From Pseudocercospora fijiensis CIRAD86 (taxonomy: Eukaryota; Ascomycota; Dothideomycetes; Mycosphaerellales; Mycosphaerellaceae): a stretch of DNA of 64,000 nt. Made by a program: the position numbers and the translations under genes. This document shows positions 44,065 to 58,798 of this stretch, one piece after another. How positions within the stretch are numbered: the first letter of the stretch is position 1; every line of letters begins with the position of its first letter. The stretch spans positions 1,591,337 through 1,655,336 of the forward strand of contig NW_006921532.1 of NCBI RefSeq assembly GCF_000340215.1. The letters run 5' to 3'. The notes under the pieces were generated by a model. The model was not told the origin of the DNA. It did not search any database and saw nothing but the letters and a program-made list of their open reading frames with translations.

Positions 44065-45199
44065 CCTATAGATCGGTTAGATACCTATATAGACGCCCGT
44101 TTCAATATTCCGTATATACTAAAGACCGCCTACTTGTTTGTTCTAAAGTCCTTAACACTTTCACTTTGTCTCCTACTATGTTAGTAACGAGCGGTTATTA
44201 TAGCGGATCCCCTTAAAATCATCGAACGTTATGTTTTCCTAAACCGTAGCTCGTTATATAAAGGCGACGTCTTCTCCGCCTTATTACTTTCGCCTTTTAT
44301 TACTAGATCGTTTGAATTCGCGCTCGGCGATAGCGTTATCGACTGTTCCCGAGAATACCTAGCTAATATAACCTATAGACAGCGTTTCTAGGATTTTTAC
44401 TAGCGGCGACATCCTAGACCTAAATCCTAAGCGAGCGAAATACTTCTCTTCGATGTTAAAAGTAGTATTAGGGACAATTCGAAAGACAAGTAGGGCAATT
44501 AAATATTCTCTACTTCTATTAGTTAGCGTCGTCGCGTAGCATTCTACATCGGACTATGCGTAGTAGACCCCCTTTTCGTAGACCTTATTCCTAATTATTA
44601 TTAAGAGAAGGAAGTATTAGAACAACCCTTATATACAGACCCTAACCTAGACGAGCGGCGGTTCGCCGCTATAAACGTTACTAAAGTTGCGAAGCTCTAT
44701 AATAGCGCGTACGGTAGCCTTAATTAATCGTTATACCTATACCGCATACCCCTCTCGGTATTGCCGGAAGCTGTGTATAGGATTCGCAATTGTATCCTAT
44801 TAGGAGAATCCTATACGAACCCTTAGACTAAAGTCGTATTCGACGATTAGTACCTATATACTACGTTCTTAATAAAGTGGTTTATCCCCGAAGGTAAGGG
44901 TCAATTCTTAGCGTTCGAAGCTATAATAGACATATATAGAGTAGCGGCGAGCGAGTAGACTGCGCTTATAGTAGAGCTAATCGGCCTTTAACTACGCATC
45001 GCCGATTTCAAACTCTTATTTAAGCAGAAGCAGTTCTTTATCTAGCACAAGCTTAACGGGACTCGTCGCGCGAAGAATACACCGCTATATAAGGTACTAA
45101 TGTACTATAGAATAGGCAAGAGGCGGACCTTCTACCTTTCTGCTTTCGACCGGTACGATATACGTAATATACACGCTAGGCGATCCGTAGCTAACATTT

Positions 45200-46340
45200 T
45201 CTAGATTTGATTTCTTATAGTATTAACTATACGTCGTAGACGGAGTAGGAACACGCACTATGTTCTTCTTTCTTCCGGAGAAAGTGATCCCCGAGGAATA
45301 GTATACCGCGACTAATAGGAATTAGAGCTTCGAGAGAGACGAGTTTAAGCTATACTACTTCTATATAGACAAAGAAGGAGGTTAGATGTCTAGCGTAGAA
45401 CGCGTTATATCCTAAAATCCGACGCCGCGGAAGAGTAGTAAGCGCAATTTCCGTATAATTAATCCCGACTAGTTCTTCGAGATACCCGACCGTCCTATTA
45501 ATCTAGTAGTTGTCGCAGAATCACTCGACGCCTCGAGCTTATTCGTAAAAGGGTTAAAAGCGCATGCCCGCGTAATAAGGTTATAGCATCGTAGATTCTT
45601 CTATAGTGTTATAGCCGTATGCGCTACAAACCGATCTAGTCTTTTAGTTATAATAGCACCTAATTACCTATTCGGAGATTTCGGTTTTATACGTTACCGC
45701 TAGACAAAAGCGGAAGTCGAGAGATTCTAGAGATTCGGTCGGCCGCCCTTATGCGTATACTATATCGCTGCCGATATCGGTATAGTTCCTATATATTGCT
45801 ATTCGCAGATAGCCGAATCGTCTTTCTCTAGACCGAACGTACGGTCTACGCAGTTTCGGAGACTAGACTCTTACGTATAGAAGCGGCTCGTAGCTTAGGA
45901 TCTCGCAGGACTAGACTTATATACCGATCCAAATGCAACCGGAGATCTGCCTATATCCTCGGAGTAGTTTATGCCGGCGGTAATACTAACTAACGATTTT
46001 CTAGTAACCGAAGCTTAGAGGGCTCTATTTGCCGAGAATCTCTCGGTAAAGAGAGGGGAGTAGAACGTTAAGACGCTAAATCTTTCGTCGTTGTTTCGAA
46101 GCGGTCTTTATACGTCTAAATATGCTATCGGCAACGGGGGACCGGTAGGTAGTAATAGGGAGGGTTAGGCGGCGGTCTAGGCGTTGTTATATCGCTTTGC
46201 GGGTTCCGAAGCGTTTATGCATCCTTACGATTACTATCGTATACCTAGCGAGTACCGCTATACTATAGCAGCCTTTAATTAGAAATTAGTAGAGCAGCAT
46301 TCCTACTAAGGTATCGGGGTAGACGAGTTTAAGGAGTAAA
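45200..46340 (+). pseudogene. RIP-killed ORF of about 380 codons, unrecognised
   Basis: A single forward frame is coherent from about 45.2 to 46.34 kb and is broken almost only by TAG. Readable pieces are MFFFLPEKVIPEE, INLVVVAESLDASSLFVKG, YLFGDFGFIRYR, GRPPLCVYYIAADIGIVPI and EAFMHPYDYYRIPSEYRY. The frame may extend upstream to about 44.4 kb with a frame change. The family is not recognised; it may belong to a transposon or to a duplicated host gene. Confidence 0.45.
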
Positions 46341-49300
46341 GTTCAAGCTGTAGAGCCCCTTTCAAAGTTATGTAACCGTTTATATGTATGCCTTAGGTTT
46401 CGTAGAATAGCAATTCTAGTTAGTTAACTATTAGATACTGTCCTCTTTATCCTCGAGGCTGCTAAAGGTAGATAACTCAAACTCTCTAAGTACGCGAGCT
46501 ATTACGAACATTTCGAAGACGATTATAGAGACAGCTCTACTATCCGCTTCTTCGGCCGATAGAACACTTAGCTTCGGCTAAGAAGCACGAGACGCAAGAT
46601 TAGTAATAGTATAGGCTTACCTTACTAGGGATAAGGAGAGATTAAGCTAGGAGTACGATTATATCGTAGGCGCAAGTCCTGCTAGCCGTAATAGCAATAC
46701 CTGCCTATAATCGTACGCTATTAAAGGATAGTCAAAATAGCGCATCTAGGCCGCGGTTATAGTCTTTAACTAAACCGGCACCGTCGCCTTATACTATATC
46801 GAGAGACCGAGTTAACAATATATTCGAGGCTGCTATCTAATCTAAGAAACACCGTCGACCTCCTCTAACGGCAGAATAATAGAGGTAGGGCCGGGGCGAT
46901 GCTACAGTTATCTTATAAAGTACGGGCGACTATCTATTTAATATCTAGCTTAGTTAATCCGAGACACGAGACCCTAGGCATAGTAGAGGGTAAATAGAGT
47001 CGTTGTAATAGAACAGACACATTACTATACTAAAATCTTTAGAGGAAGGTCTAAGACTATAGGTTAGACCGGCGACCTTAAGCGAGCGTAGGAATATTGC
47101 AATTTATTCGTCGTAAAGTCTATACGCATAAGAGGGACTAGGCAATAACATAAGAGCTCTATACTAAGCTAAAAGCTCTCCTTACTAAACTTTTTCTGCT
47201 GCTATTTTCACCTAATCTTTATTCCTTCGTTTCCCTTCTTATATAGGTAGGCTATATAAATAGGTACGTGCACTATCGTATACCTATAATATTAGCTTTC
47301 TATAGTTAGCTTCGTATCGATACTAGGCATTAGCTATTCGCAAGACTCTATTATCTAGGTTACTGCTACTATATCGTCTATATGTCTTTTAGCGTAGGCG
47401 GGGCGGGAAGTCGAAGACCTCGCAAACTAACCTAATTATAGTGTTTATGCTCCTCCTTATACTTTTGCAATTCCCGCCTCTCTTCCCTAACAACCTTATC
47501 CGTTACATTAAACGTCTAGAGGTAGTAGTGCGCGAAACGTAGCGTACCGACCGCGGAGGCGATAAGTAGCGATATAGCTGTCTATACTAACACGTTAATG
47601 CCGTAAAGATAACTAGTAGTAGCAACGTTTAGTAGCATTTGCAAAAGTTGTACTATAGGCTAACGAGATAGAAGGAATCGATTAAGCACTACTTCGTATA
47701 TTACCTATGCTACTAGTATACGAATGAGTTGTTCGCGGACGGCTAGGAGGAGGAGATATTTAGAGTAAATGCGCGCGCGGCTTTCAAAGAGTTAGTATCT
47801 ATAATAGCGGCACAATTGATAGCAATCCGCTACTTACAATTTATGCTCTCTACTACTATTTCCGTCTATAGCGCTTCAATTCCCTAATTGTTAGATATTA
47901 GGTAGTAGATAGAGAGGTAGCGTATATACGCTAGAATACGGAGGCCTATAGAAGTCTTCTAGCCGTAAGCTCTTATAGGCTGCTTAGACCTTCTAACTAA
48001 TGTGTTTTCCTTCTACGACTAACTGTTCTTACATTATATAGGCACTAGACTATATCTGTGTTAGCGGTTCAAGCGTAGCCTATATTGTAGGCGAAGAATT
48101 ATTAGGTGTGTTTGTAATTAGCTAGTCGGAAAGTTCGGAAGCTAGCCCTAAGTAATTACTAATCTATTACGTGCACTCGGTCGCAGTTTGATTCTTTATA
48201 CCTACAAGCCTAATAGGAGGTAGCATAGTACTACAAGCCGTCGAAAGATTTAGCGTGCCTTATAGTCTAAGGATCTAACGCGCCTTATAGCTAAAAGATT
48301 CAGTCCGCCTATTAGAACTCGAGTTACAGCTTCGGCAATAGCAACAACAAAGAAACATTGCTACTATAACTAGGAAACTTGAACTATTACGCCGTGCCGA
48401 TATATTGTAAGCATTGTTGCTACGATAGCTAAAGCTGCTAGTAACAAGATCCTAAGTCTACTAAAGCGTATCGTTAATATATAGTACGGACTTTTACCGA
48501 TCTTACTCGAGATAAGTTCCGATGCTAGGCACTAAAGGACGGACGAAAAACTGTCTTAGATTACGTATAGATACACGCAGCCTAAAGGATAGCATAGACA
48601 ACTAATATAGCGCGCTGCTAGCGTTGCTAAGGGGAAGCGGAGACGAGAGTTATAAACAACTACTACGTTTTAGCTGTTAGCTTCTATTATATAGTACTAT
48701 ACTATTACTCTGTATTAGCGCTAGCTACTTGCGATGCTATCAAACCTGCGTGCTATGCTGTCTGCATTCAGATCTCTAGACTTAGCTCCCTACTCTCCGG
48801 GTCTAGGTCGTTACCGTCTAGACTGCCTATCGGCGAGTCGGCTCCCTTATCGGTCTCGCTGCCGTTACACTCGCTCCTATAAGCTTTACTCTCGCTACTA
48901 GCTGTCTCCGACCTAATGCGGCCCGCGGTAAGGATACTGTTCGTTACCTGCTCCGTAAGGCCTCCGATCGTCTCCTCTAAGGCCTAGAAACGTACCTCGA
49001 TACTTATAGAGCTCTCGTTCGCCTTATCGATCTTATCGTTTAGGTCGCCTATTCTAGTAAGATTTTGGATCTGCAACTTTGTAACTCGCTCGTTTACATA
49101 CTTAGCGGTAAGCTTAGCGTCTACGCCGGAAACTAGAAGGTAATTAGCAACTGTATTTTTATAAAGTAAAGACTTTGCTTATACGGATAGGTTAGGGTAT
49201 AGATCTTAGCCTCCTCTATCGATGCGGACTAGTAGTTGCAGCCTTGTACCGGACACGGGAAGGTCTTACTAGCGTCGCTACCGCGACTTCTCTTGCTTAG

Positions 49301-51499
49301 TATCTCCGCGTCGCCGGTGCCGTCGAAGCGACGCTTGCTTACGCTTAGCGGACAAGGCGTTATCTTACGCTACGAAGACTTCTCTTCCGAGCTACTACTA
49401 TCGTAATCTATAGTATTAGACTTTGCGTCCTTCTTCGCCGAATAGTCTTTCTTCCGTATATTTAGATTAGTACTTGCGTGTTTGTATAGTTTTAGTAGGA
49501 TCCTAGAGCCTAGAGACGTAAGCAGCTACGGCGAACTTTTGAACTAGAAAAAGAAGCTAGATAGTATTAGCGGGCGATAGCTAGATATGCTTTATAGAAA
49601 TAGTACTGCGATAGGATACTAGCTACTTTGCTATATATATTAAGTTCAACCGGAGATAAGCTAGCTATTTAGATCGCTAGGGCTAGGAGAATCCCTTATC
49701 TCGGTACGGATGCTTATATAAACTTCTTAGAAGCTAGGCTAAGCGATAAAGAACTTACGCGGGGCGGTATATACTTTATCTCCGTAGTCCTAGGACTTCT
49801 AACTCCGCTAACCGTTTAGTAGGTCTTTGCGGAACCGCATTGCTAGGACGTAACGGGTTACGATAGATCCTATCTATAAGTAACAGTAGGACCTCCCTAT
49901 AAAGAGCGTAGCTAGAGTTTTATCTTACCGCTCCGGGAGCGGCAATAGACAAGTTTTAATGCTCTACCTACTTAGCTTACATATCCTACTTTAACGATAC
50001 GATAGTAGGGATTAGAAGGGAGCTTAGATAATAGTAGAGAGTAGTGTATCGTTAGATCTAGTTACCTAAGGTTCCTAGCCAATCTCGCTTAATTAGCTAC
50101 GTCCGTTTAGAGCTTTCGCCGTAGCGCTTCGGCAATCTGTTATTATTCGTATCTAAACACACTACTTTATATTAAGATTATACTTCTAACAACTTTATAC
50201 TTACGAGATAGCCTCTAACGAAGACGGTTACGGGGCTCCTTTCCTAGCCGGGAATTCTCTTAATAACGACATTAACGACGGATTTGACTTCTAGAAGGAA
50301 GACGATAAAGCTATGCTTAAGGAAGCCCGCGAAGCTGTCTAAAAAAGCAGCGACGCGTAGGCTAAATTCGTCGAGGCCTTCGAGAGAGACCCCGCTACTA
50401 GCGATATAGAAGTTGTCTATAGTATAAAGGTTATTACCGACGCGACTGCCTAGAAGGCGATTCAGATCTATAACAAACACTACTTAGGTATTCCGACTTA
50501 CGAAGGCAAAGGCAAGGGCAAGGAGTAGGAGAAGCGCGAAGCTAAAGAAGATAGTAAGCATAGAAGAGTCCTCTATAAGGATACTACTAATACGTAGTAA
50601 GTCGATGCTAACAAGCTACCGAAGAGGAACTATTAGACTACGGAGTCTAGTCCTACACTTGTTAATACGGCTCGCATTAGTGCTATAGCGACCTATAAAG
50701 CCCTATAAGAGATTAGAAGCACTTAGCAGTCTATCCGCCGAGACATATTAGTAAGAAACCGCTAGGGCGACAGCGAGGTACAGCTATTAAGGAATAAGAT
50801 CTCGCAGCTCGAAGACTAAGCTACTATTAAGGACACTTAGTTACAATTACTTGCAGATGCACTATAGAATACGGTAGCTCGTATATTGGAAATCGAGCTA
50901 TAAGTAGCTCTCCGGCGTAGTATAGAGTCATCCTAGGCGTAGGCGGAATGTCGTAATTGGAACTAATACTTTAGGCACGGCTAGACGCGGAAGAGGAGAT
51001 TCACACTATAGAATAATTAGAGATATATAGAGTAGGTAGAGAAGCTAGATAGATTGAAGACACTAAGTAATTGCTATAATTACTCGTAGGCTATACAGAC
51101 AAAGAGCACGTTAAGGGGCAGGTAGCGATAATAGATCTCTAAAACATGCTATCTTATTTCTTTTGCTCCCTCTCCTATTAAGCATTTACAATAATAGGTC
51201 TAGAAACTGCTCCCGCCGCGCTCGGTCTTCTTAATCTCCTAGGGGAAATGCTTAAGAAGATATGCTTATACGCTATACCCTTTGAAGGAATAGAGTTAAG
51301 TATATATATAATAATCCGGGAAAGTAGCAATATAAGTCTACTACTCGCTACTTGCTCCTACTTGCGCTCGATTACTCGTCCTATCTTCTTCGCGTAGAAT
51401 CGGTTTAAGCTTATCGCCTTAGAAGAGTATATAGACGAGGTTCAAACCAATTAGCTAGCAAGCAGTACTGTCTACACTATTTTCTTCGGCTACTATTAG

Positions 51500-51663
51500 T
51501 GTTACGGGCAAGCCCTTTGCGAGCTAGCAAGCATGTAAAAGCTAGCTCGGCCCGTGCCGAGCCTTAGTACCTCCGGATCCCTATTTAAACACTTAGTCCC
51601 TACGACCTCTTAGATAGTTGTTCGCGACTTCGTAGATACCCCGAATACAAGGTCTCTATTACA
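51500..51663 (+). repeat. 5' LTR of the chromovirus
   Basis: 164 bp, about 96% identical to 58799-58962. The six differences are all transitions; twice this copy has TA where the other has CG. Confidence 0.95.
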
Positions 51664-52149
51664 TTTCGCGAACTACACACTTATAGGACACTGCTATATT
51701 AGTGTTACGCCTTCCGCCTATTCGAAACCCGTATCCGAAACCCTCGACCGACTTCCGCATTCGTATTCGATACCGCAGCGTAGCGCTATAAGAAGGTAGA
51801 CTCGCAGCACTACATTCGCACTCGCAAGCGCAGCGCTATAAGAAGTTAGCCTCGCACATTCGCCTATTCGCATTCGCAAGAAACATAGCTCTACTAGAGC
51901 AAACCGCTATCGCATACTCGAAAGAAGAGCGCTATTCTATATAATACAGATACGCGATCCGACTCGAAATCGTAAGCGAACAAAAGAGTAAGTATAGTTA
52001 AGGCAAGTATACAATACTATATCTCTCTATTATTATTATCCGCTATAGCGCGTCCTAATCGACTGCGCTATCGGCGCGTTACTCGAGAATCTATACTATT
52101 TATACAACCCGACGAAGAAACCTAGGCAGCGGTCTCTAGTAGGTTCCCC

Positions 52150-54295
52150 CCTAATTAGTATACCGAACAAGAGAAGGAAATCCTCGAGAAGTTGCTAGAA
52201 GGCCCTAAGCAGGAGTATAGAAATCGTTAAGATATAACATATCCCGACCTTCTAGAACCGACCTTTAACTTCTCCGAGCTTATCTACGATGCCTATATTC
52301 GCAAAGACGACGCGACTAGGTAGTTCGAAGTAGCTGTCGATTTCGAAGCGGCAATAGAAGCCGACTCGCTAACGACTGTTACTATTCTACTAAAATCCCT
52401 TTAGAAATTAACATCCGAACAATTCGCATCTATTATAGTATAGGATACAGATTCGATCTATGTCCTACTACGGCAATTAGAACTCGACTATCGCGAGACC
52501 GTCTACTAATGCTCTATATTGTTCGAAGCAAACGAGCTTAATAAGAAGAAGTATAAGGACGCTAACCGCAAGATAAAGTATATAGCGGTTATAGTAGAAA
52601 CTCTATAGAAAGAGATAGCATCCTATAAGAAGACACTCTCGAAGAATCCGGTTATAGCGGACGTCGAGAAATATAAGAACTATTATACCGAATATCGATA
52701 ACAGGTTAAGAAGGCTAAAGTAGAGGTATATAATACATAGAAGAAACTTCTTAACGCGGAGGGCAATATAGCCCGTCTACAAGTCGCACTCGACGTAGTA
52801 TCCGACCCTAATATACCTACTCTATAAGACATAGCGGACTTGTATACGAAGATTAGCTAACTCGAGAACGACCTCGCGGATGCTTAGCGCGGTCGTCTAC
52901 TATTACGCGATAACTCGCCTCGCGACCGTCGCTCTTCTCTTTCTCGATTACTATCTCGTAGGCGCCGTAGTAGCCCGCTACCTCCGCTACCTAACAACAA
53001 TAACGGTAATACTAGCAAGGGTAATAAGCTACTACCGATCGACCTTACGGGTAGAGGCGATAATCTACCCTCTTCCTCCGACGATAACTCTTCCGACGAT
53101 AAGGGCGATAAGGACAAGAAGAAGAAGTCTAAGAAATCTAAGAAGTCTAAGAAGATTAAGAAGTTAAAGTCCGTAAAGTTAGACGACAGCTTAGATAAGA
53201 ATAATACCGTCGACCCTATTAAATATAACCCGACATTGTACGATAAGTTTAAGACCTCTCGGGATATCGATAAGCCTACTAAGTTTAAGGGCGATCGCGA
53301 TGCTAAGGGTTAGATTATCGGCATTAATCTTAATACTTAGTACGCTATACTCGGAACGAAGTTAGGTATTACCCGCTTCCGCGACGTCTCTTCCGCATTG
53401 CGCTATATTTATAGCTATACCGATCTAGATAGTCTCGTATATAAGATGCTAAAGCTATACATCCCGATAATCCTCCTACGTAAGGACCCGACCGCCTCCT
53501 CTAAGCCGTTCCGCTCTATCCGTAAAATGTTCGACTTTATAGATAAGCACTTTACCGAGCACGATCGAGTCGAGAAGGCTTAAGACTTAATAGATACACT
53601 AAAGCAGGGTAATACTAAGAACTTTAGCTCCTTCTACGTAAAGTATTAGTAGTACGCCGCTCGTATCCCCTTATTAGACGACGTTTATAGCAAGAAGCTA
53701 GCTATACGTCGCCTCGAGAAGAAGCTTAACTTCAAGTACCGCACCCGTCTCGCTATAGAGCGATACGACTATAAGAACGAGCTTGCTAAGCTTTACTAGG
53801 ACATCGAGTATAAGCTTAAGCGCTTAGAAATCGACTTCCCTCGTAAGCCGCTAGCTAACGATACAGCAAAGAAGGCCGCTAAAGCAAAGAAAGCCGCTAA
53901 AGTCGCTAAGAAGAATGCGACTACTCTACTAGCCGCTAGTACGACAGCTACTGCTCTACTAGCTAGTACCGCGGCTGCTATATACGTAGCTATCGCCTCG
54001 ACTATTTCCGCCGACGTACCTCGTAGCCGTTCGCCTAATACGGGCAAGCCGCTAAAGCTATAAAGTGAACGCCCTAAGGAGTTTAAGAACCTAGAAGCTA
54101 TAACTCCTAAGTTGCGTACGCAGCTCGTTACTTCTAGCACCTGTATTCGTTGCCGTCGTTAAGGCTATTCCGCTAGAGAGGCCGCCTACCCTCTCGATAA
54201 GTACGAGCGCCCTACTTATCGCCGTAACCCTCCTAGCAACGGCTAGGGAAATGCCTAGACTATTACTTAAGCGTAACAAGTAATAGTCTAATACC
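52150..54295 (+). pseudogene. chromovirus gag remnant
   Basis: One forward frame runs about 700 codons with stops mainly TAG. It includes EKEILEKLLEGPKQEY near the start, a Lys-rich linker (KKKSKKSKKSKKIKK), a capsid-like region (KFKGDRDAKG) and a degraded zinc knuckle: CIRCRR, stop, GYSARE near 54141-54185. The expected knuckle pattern is C-x2-C-x4-H-x4-C; the tyrosine at the His position is what CAY-to-TAY RIP would give. Confidence 0.7.
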
Positions 54296-54359
54296 GGATA
54301 TGTTGCTCCTACCCCTTCTATATAAACTCAAAGCACTTTCGTTAAAAGCATCTATAGAA

Positions 54360-57300
54360 GAAGAATCTAATAGTAATACTTTACTTCCCTTAATTTCTCC
54401 TTACTTTATAGTTTCTAGTAAAATTAGATAGCGAATAGCCGACGTACAAGATACTAAGCTCTTCCTAGACGATAGAGCTAACGTAGAATACATCCGAAAA
54501 TCCTTTACGCGCAAAAACAATATTCGTACCTCCGCAATCGCACCTATCCTATTAGGCTTAGCCGACGGCAGTTAGGCTACTAAGCTTATCGGAGAGGTCT
54601 GCACCGTAAACGTTAATATCGGAGGTTATACGGAACAAGTGCGTTGTTACGTAACCGACGATCTCGAGTACGATATAGTTCTAGGGTTTAGCTAGTATGC
54701 TAAATACTAACCTCGTAAGAACTAGCGAGAACGTACGCTTACCTTCGACGACCCTGCCTATAAAGACTACTATTAGCACCCCGAGGTAATCTCTATTCCT
54801 ATACTGTTATCGTCTCGAACGATACGAACTCCTAGACATTAGGACTTCCTATCGAGGCCCGACATCGCTAGAATAGAACCGCCTCGCCTAATAGAGGTCT
54901 CCGTAGAACAGATAGGTTGTAATCGAATTTAGTAGATTAGCCTAGCTACCTTGAAGCGACTAAGCAGGGAAGAAGGCACTAAGGTTTACACTATATAGAT
55001 CAACCCGAGAGAAACACACGTATCTAAGTTAGCCGCTAATCTAGTAACTATATACGCCCTATTAGCTTACGCTATAACGGCACGGCCTGTCTATAATACC
55101 GGAAATGCAGCCTTTACCTGCGCGATGTTTATCGCACCCGCTAAACGCGAAGCAATCTAACTCCGCAATAGCGCGATATTAGTCTCTAACTATAAGAAGT
55201 TTATAGCTAAGACCGATGCCGAACAAGATAACCTAGAAGAGGTATTACGCAAACTGCCGAAGCGCTATTACTACCTTACGAAGCTCTTTGTTAGACGAGA
55301 GGCATCTAAGTTGCCGCCTTATCGGCCTAGAATAGATTACGAGATTAATACTAAGGCCGATCCTCCCTATAAGCGACCTTATCCGATGTCTGCACTAGAA
55401 AACGAAGTAGTTAAGAAGTGGCTCGATAATTAGCTCTAGAAAGGAAACATATAACGTAGCAACTTACCGGCCGCTTCGCCCGTTATAATCGTTAAGAAGC
55501 CCGGTAGTAGGTTGCGTATATGTATTAACTATCGCGCGCTTAACGAGCTTACTGTTAAAAGCAGATATCCGATCCCGCTTATCTAAGACACTTTGAACCG
55601 CATTAGCGGCAAGAAGTTCTTTACTAAGCTCGACGTTATTACCGCCTTTAACCGCATTCGCATCGCGGAAGGGCACGAATAGAAAACTGCCTTTACTACT
55701 CGATACGGTTAGTTCGAATGCCTAGTTATACCCTTCGGGTTATGCAACGCCCCTAGGACCTTTTAGTTATATATTAACGATGCTCTCCGGGACTTCTTCG
55801 ATAACTTCGTATCCGCGTATCTCGATAACGCTTTAGTCTTCTCGGACGACGAGGAAGCCTACTATTAGTATATAGAGAAAGTAATGTAGAAGTTGCTAGA
55901 CGTAGGTCTTTAACTTAATATCGATAAATGCGAATTCTACGTATAAGAGACGAAGTATCTCGGTCTAATTATTAGCCGAGACGGGATACGTATAAACCCT
56001 ACGAAACTTACCGCTATTTAAGAGTAGGAGACTCCTCGCAATGTTAAGGATATCCTCTCCTTTCTTAGGTTTACGAATTTCTATCGAAGATTTATCCGCA
56101 ACTTCTTGCGTATTATACTGCCGATAACGCAGCTCACTCGCACTAAAGATACCCTAAAGTAGGAATAGACCGAGAAGTGCTAGGAGTCCTTCGAAACTTT
56201 AAAGAAGGCCTTTATTAAAGCACCTATTTTAGCCTACTTCTAACCCGGCTTAGAGACGGTTCTAGAGACAGATACGTCCGACTTCGTTACCGCTACCGTA
56301 CTATCCTAACGAGGTACAGATAATGTACTACGGCTAATTGCATTCCTATCTAAGAAGATAAACCTACAGGAATGTAATTACGACATCTATAATAAGGAAT
56401 TAATAGCAATCGTTAAGGCCTTCGAAGAATGGCGTCTAGAATTAATAGCTTATAAGTTCTCTAAGGGCACGGAATTCGAGAACCTTGCGGACGTAGAGGG
56501 CAAGCCAATTCTAGTGCTCTCCGACTATAAGAATCTAGAGTACTTTATAACAAGCAAGCAATTAAACCGACGCTAGGCTAGATAGGCTAAGTTCTTGTTA
56601 TAATTCTTCTTTAAAGTTGTCTACCGCCCGGGCACTTAGGGTACTAAGCCGGACGCCCTAATACGTCGACCTTAGGATAAGCTATAGGATAAAGCCGATC
56701 CGCGACTAGCATAGCAAATCCGTACGATCCTAACGCCTAACCGATTAGTTGCCGCTGCGATTACTATAACGCCTGATTTATAGCCCTACTAAGATTCTAC
56801 GCTTATAAAGGCTATACGAGCATCTTACGAGAATAATGCTATAAGGGAGATAGTATCCCAACTGTTAGAATATAAGCCTGTCGCTATCCTTCGCAAGTAC
56901 CGTATAAACGAGTAGGACGCTATTGTTCTCGGAGGATTGGTATACCTTAAGAATCGTTATAGGAGCTATAGCGTATTCATTCCTCCTAGTAACTATAATC
57001 TGTATAATACGGTGTTGCGTGTATATTATAACGCACCTAGCGCTAGTTATCCCGGCCGTACTAAAACTTTCGACTTAGTGTCTCGAAACTTCGCTTAGCC
57101 CGGTATGTCTTAGTTTGTCCGTAAGTACGTATAGAGATGTTACACCTATCGTACTACGAAGCCTAATTAGACTCAATACCCTAGTCTTCTACGTCCGATA
57201 CTAATACCCTTTAATCTATAGGACGAGATCTCGGTTGACTTTATTGTATAGCTACTACTATCTGTAGGTTCTTGCGACGGTTAGACGTACAAGAATATGT

Positions 57301-58300
57301 GCACGATTACCGACCGCATAGCTAAAGGAGCCTATCTCCTCCTAGTCCTATCGATAGAGGCTAAACACATAGCCTATGTCTTTCTAAAGTACTACTATCC
57401 GCACTACGGCCTTCCGATAGGGCTAATATCTAACCGTAGCCCTTAGTAGGTGTCTGCCTTCTAGAGACGCTTGTGCTAACTGCTCGGTATCGAACAACGC
57501 CTATTAACGGCTTTCTACCTAGAAATAGATAGCTAGTCGGAAAATACGAATAAGGAAGTCGAGAAGTATGTCCGCGCTTATGTTAATTATGCCTAAGATA
57601 ATTAGGTAGACCTCTACCTACTCGTAGAGATAGCACGCAACAATTATATGTTAGAGACTACTAGCGTGTTACTATTCTATATAGAGAAAGGCCGCTACCC
57701 TCGGATTAACTTCAATCTTAATATTCCGGTAAAGCTCTTGCTAACTAGGCAGCGGTTAGATACGGCTGCTACCGATCGCTTCGCTAAGCGTATATTAGAA
57801 GTTCACTTATACCTCCGAGAGCAACTAAACTTCGTATAAGTAATGCAGACCGATAATACTAACAAGTACCGCACGCCTCTACTTCGATACGCTATAGGTA
57901 ACAAGGTCTACATTAGTACGGCAAACTAGAAGACAACCCGGCCTTTAAAGAAGTTTAACATTCGATAGTTTAGTCTAGTTACTATTACTAACGATCTGAA
58001 TAGTGCCTTTAAAGTAGACCTCCCTCTACGTATTCGAGTTTATAACTCTTTCTATCCGCGCTACCTCCGACTATATTACGGTAATTATGCCGCACGCCCG
58101 CTACCCCTTAAAGTTATAGGCGAGGATGATCGACCGCAAGATAAATATAAGGTAGAACGGATACTAGATTCCGAAGGAAGTAGAAAGAGGCTGAAATATC
58201 TAGTTTAATAGAAGGGATACTTAGATATAGAGGCAACGTAGGAGCCCTCTAAGGTAGTAATTAAGAATACGTACGCATTAGTTGCAGACTTTTACTACGA
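54360..58300 (+). pseudogene. chromovirus pol remnant (PR, RT, RNase H, IN, chromodomain)
   Basis: The protease-like piece is EYDIVLGF (about 54.67 kb). Reverse transcriptase runs from about 55.4 to 56.3 kb: [47 protein letters not shown], then AYLDNALVFSDD at the YxDD position, where the second Asp reads Asn. RNase H follows at about 56.25-56.65 kb (LETDTSDFVTATVLS, VVYRPGT). Integrase spans about 56.9-57.9 kb (FVRKYV, TEN-like NTNKEVEKYV). A chromodomain is at 58130-58260 (YKVERILDSE, RKRLKYLV). Stops are dominated by TAG. The remnant is not functional. Confidence 0.85.
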
Positions 58301-58779
58301 CTACCTAAACAAGTCTAAACTAGCGAACTTCTAGCCGCCGAAGGACTAGATACCGTACGAGGCAGTTAATAAGTCTGCTATAACCGAGCCTGTTAATATT
58401 GTTATCGGTAGCAACGCTGCGACTAGCTCAACTAACACTCGTATTACGCGCTCTTACGCCCGTGCGATTATCTAGTCTTCTACGCTCTATAAAGAGGGTC
58501 TCGTGCCTGCTTAGAGTAAGTATCGTAGCAAGAATACTAGAGTTACTGCATTCTTAGAAGTGTCTACAAACTTATCAATACCTTGTAGAATAGGCGGCGT
58601 TGCCTTAGGTAAGGATACTACGCGGAAGGCGCGGTTAGTTCTAAAGGAGGGAGACATTAACGCAACGTCGGTGCCTACTAGCGCGTAGAATGTTACCGGC
58701 GTTGCAGATAGCGTAGCTTGGAGCCTAATTAGAGTAGCTCGCTTAAAGGAAAATCTGTTAACGACGTATAGAAGCGACG

Positions 58780-58798
58780 GTTTAAAAGGGGGGGGTAA
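58780..58798 (+). other. polypurine tract of the chromovirus
   Basis: AAAAGGGGGGGG followed by TAA lies directly before the TGTTAC of the 3' LTR. This is the usual place and composition of the plus-strand primer. Confidence 0.8.

Larger units (their letters stand above)
35361..51499. repeat. RIP-saturated repeat block, left of the chromovirus
   Basis: About 16 kb of sequence with very high TpA, rare CpA/TpG and preserved CpG. Nearly every frame is broken by TAG or TAA. The composition marks it as repeat DNA mutated by RIP. Several long frames interrupted almost only by TAG are listed separately. I could not assign the whole block to element families. No intact gene is supported. Confidence 0.75.

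Noticed and set aside
35361..51499. Starship captain (tyrosine recombinase) or Copia-type RT
   Set aside because: I looked for the expected motifs in the frames that stay coherent and did not find them; RIP damage prevents a firm statement either way.
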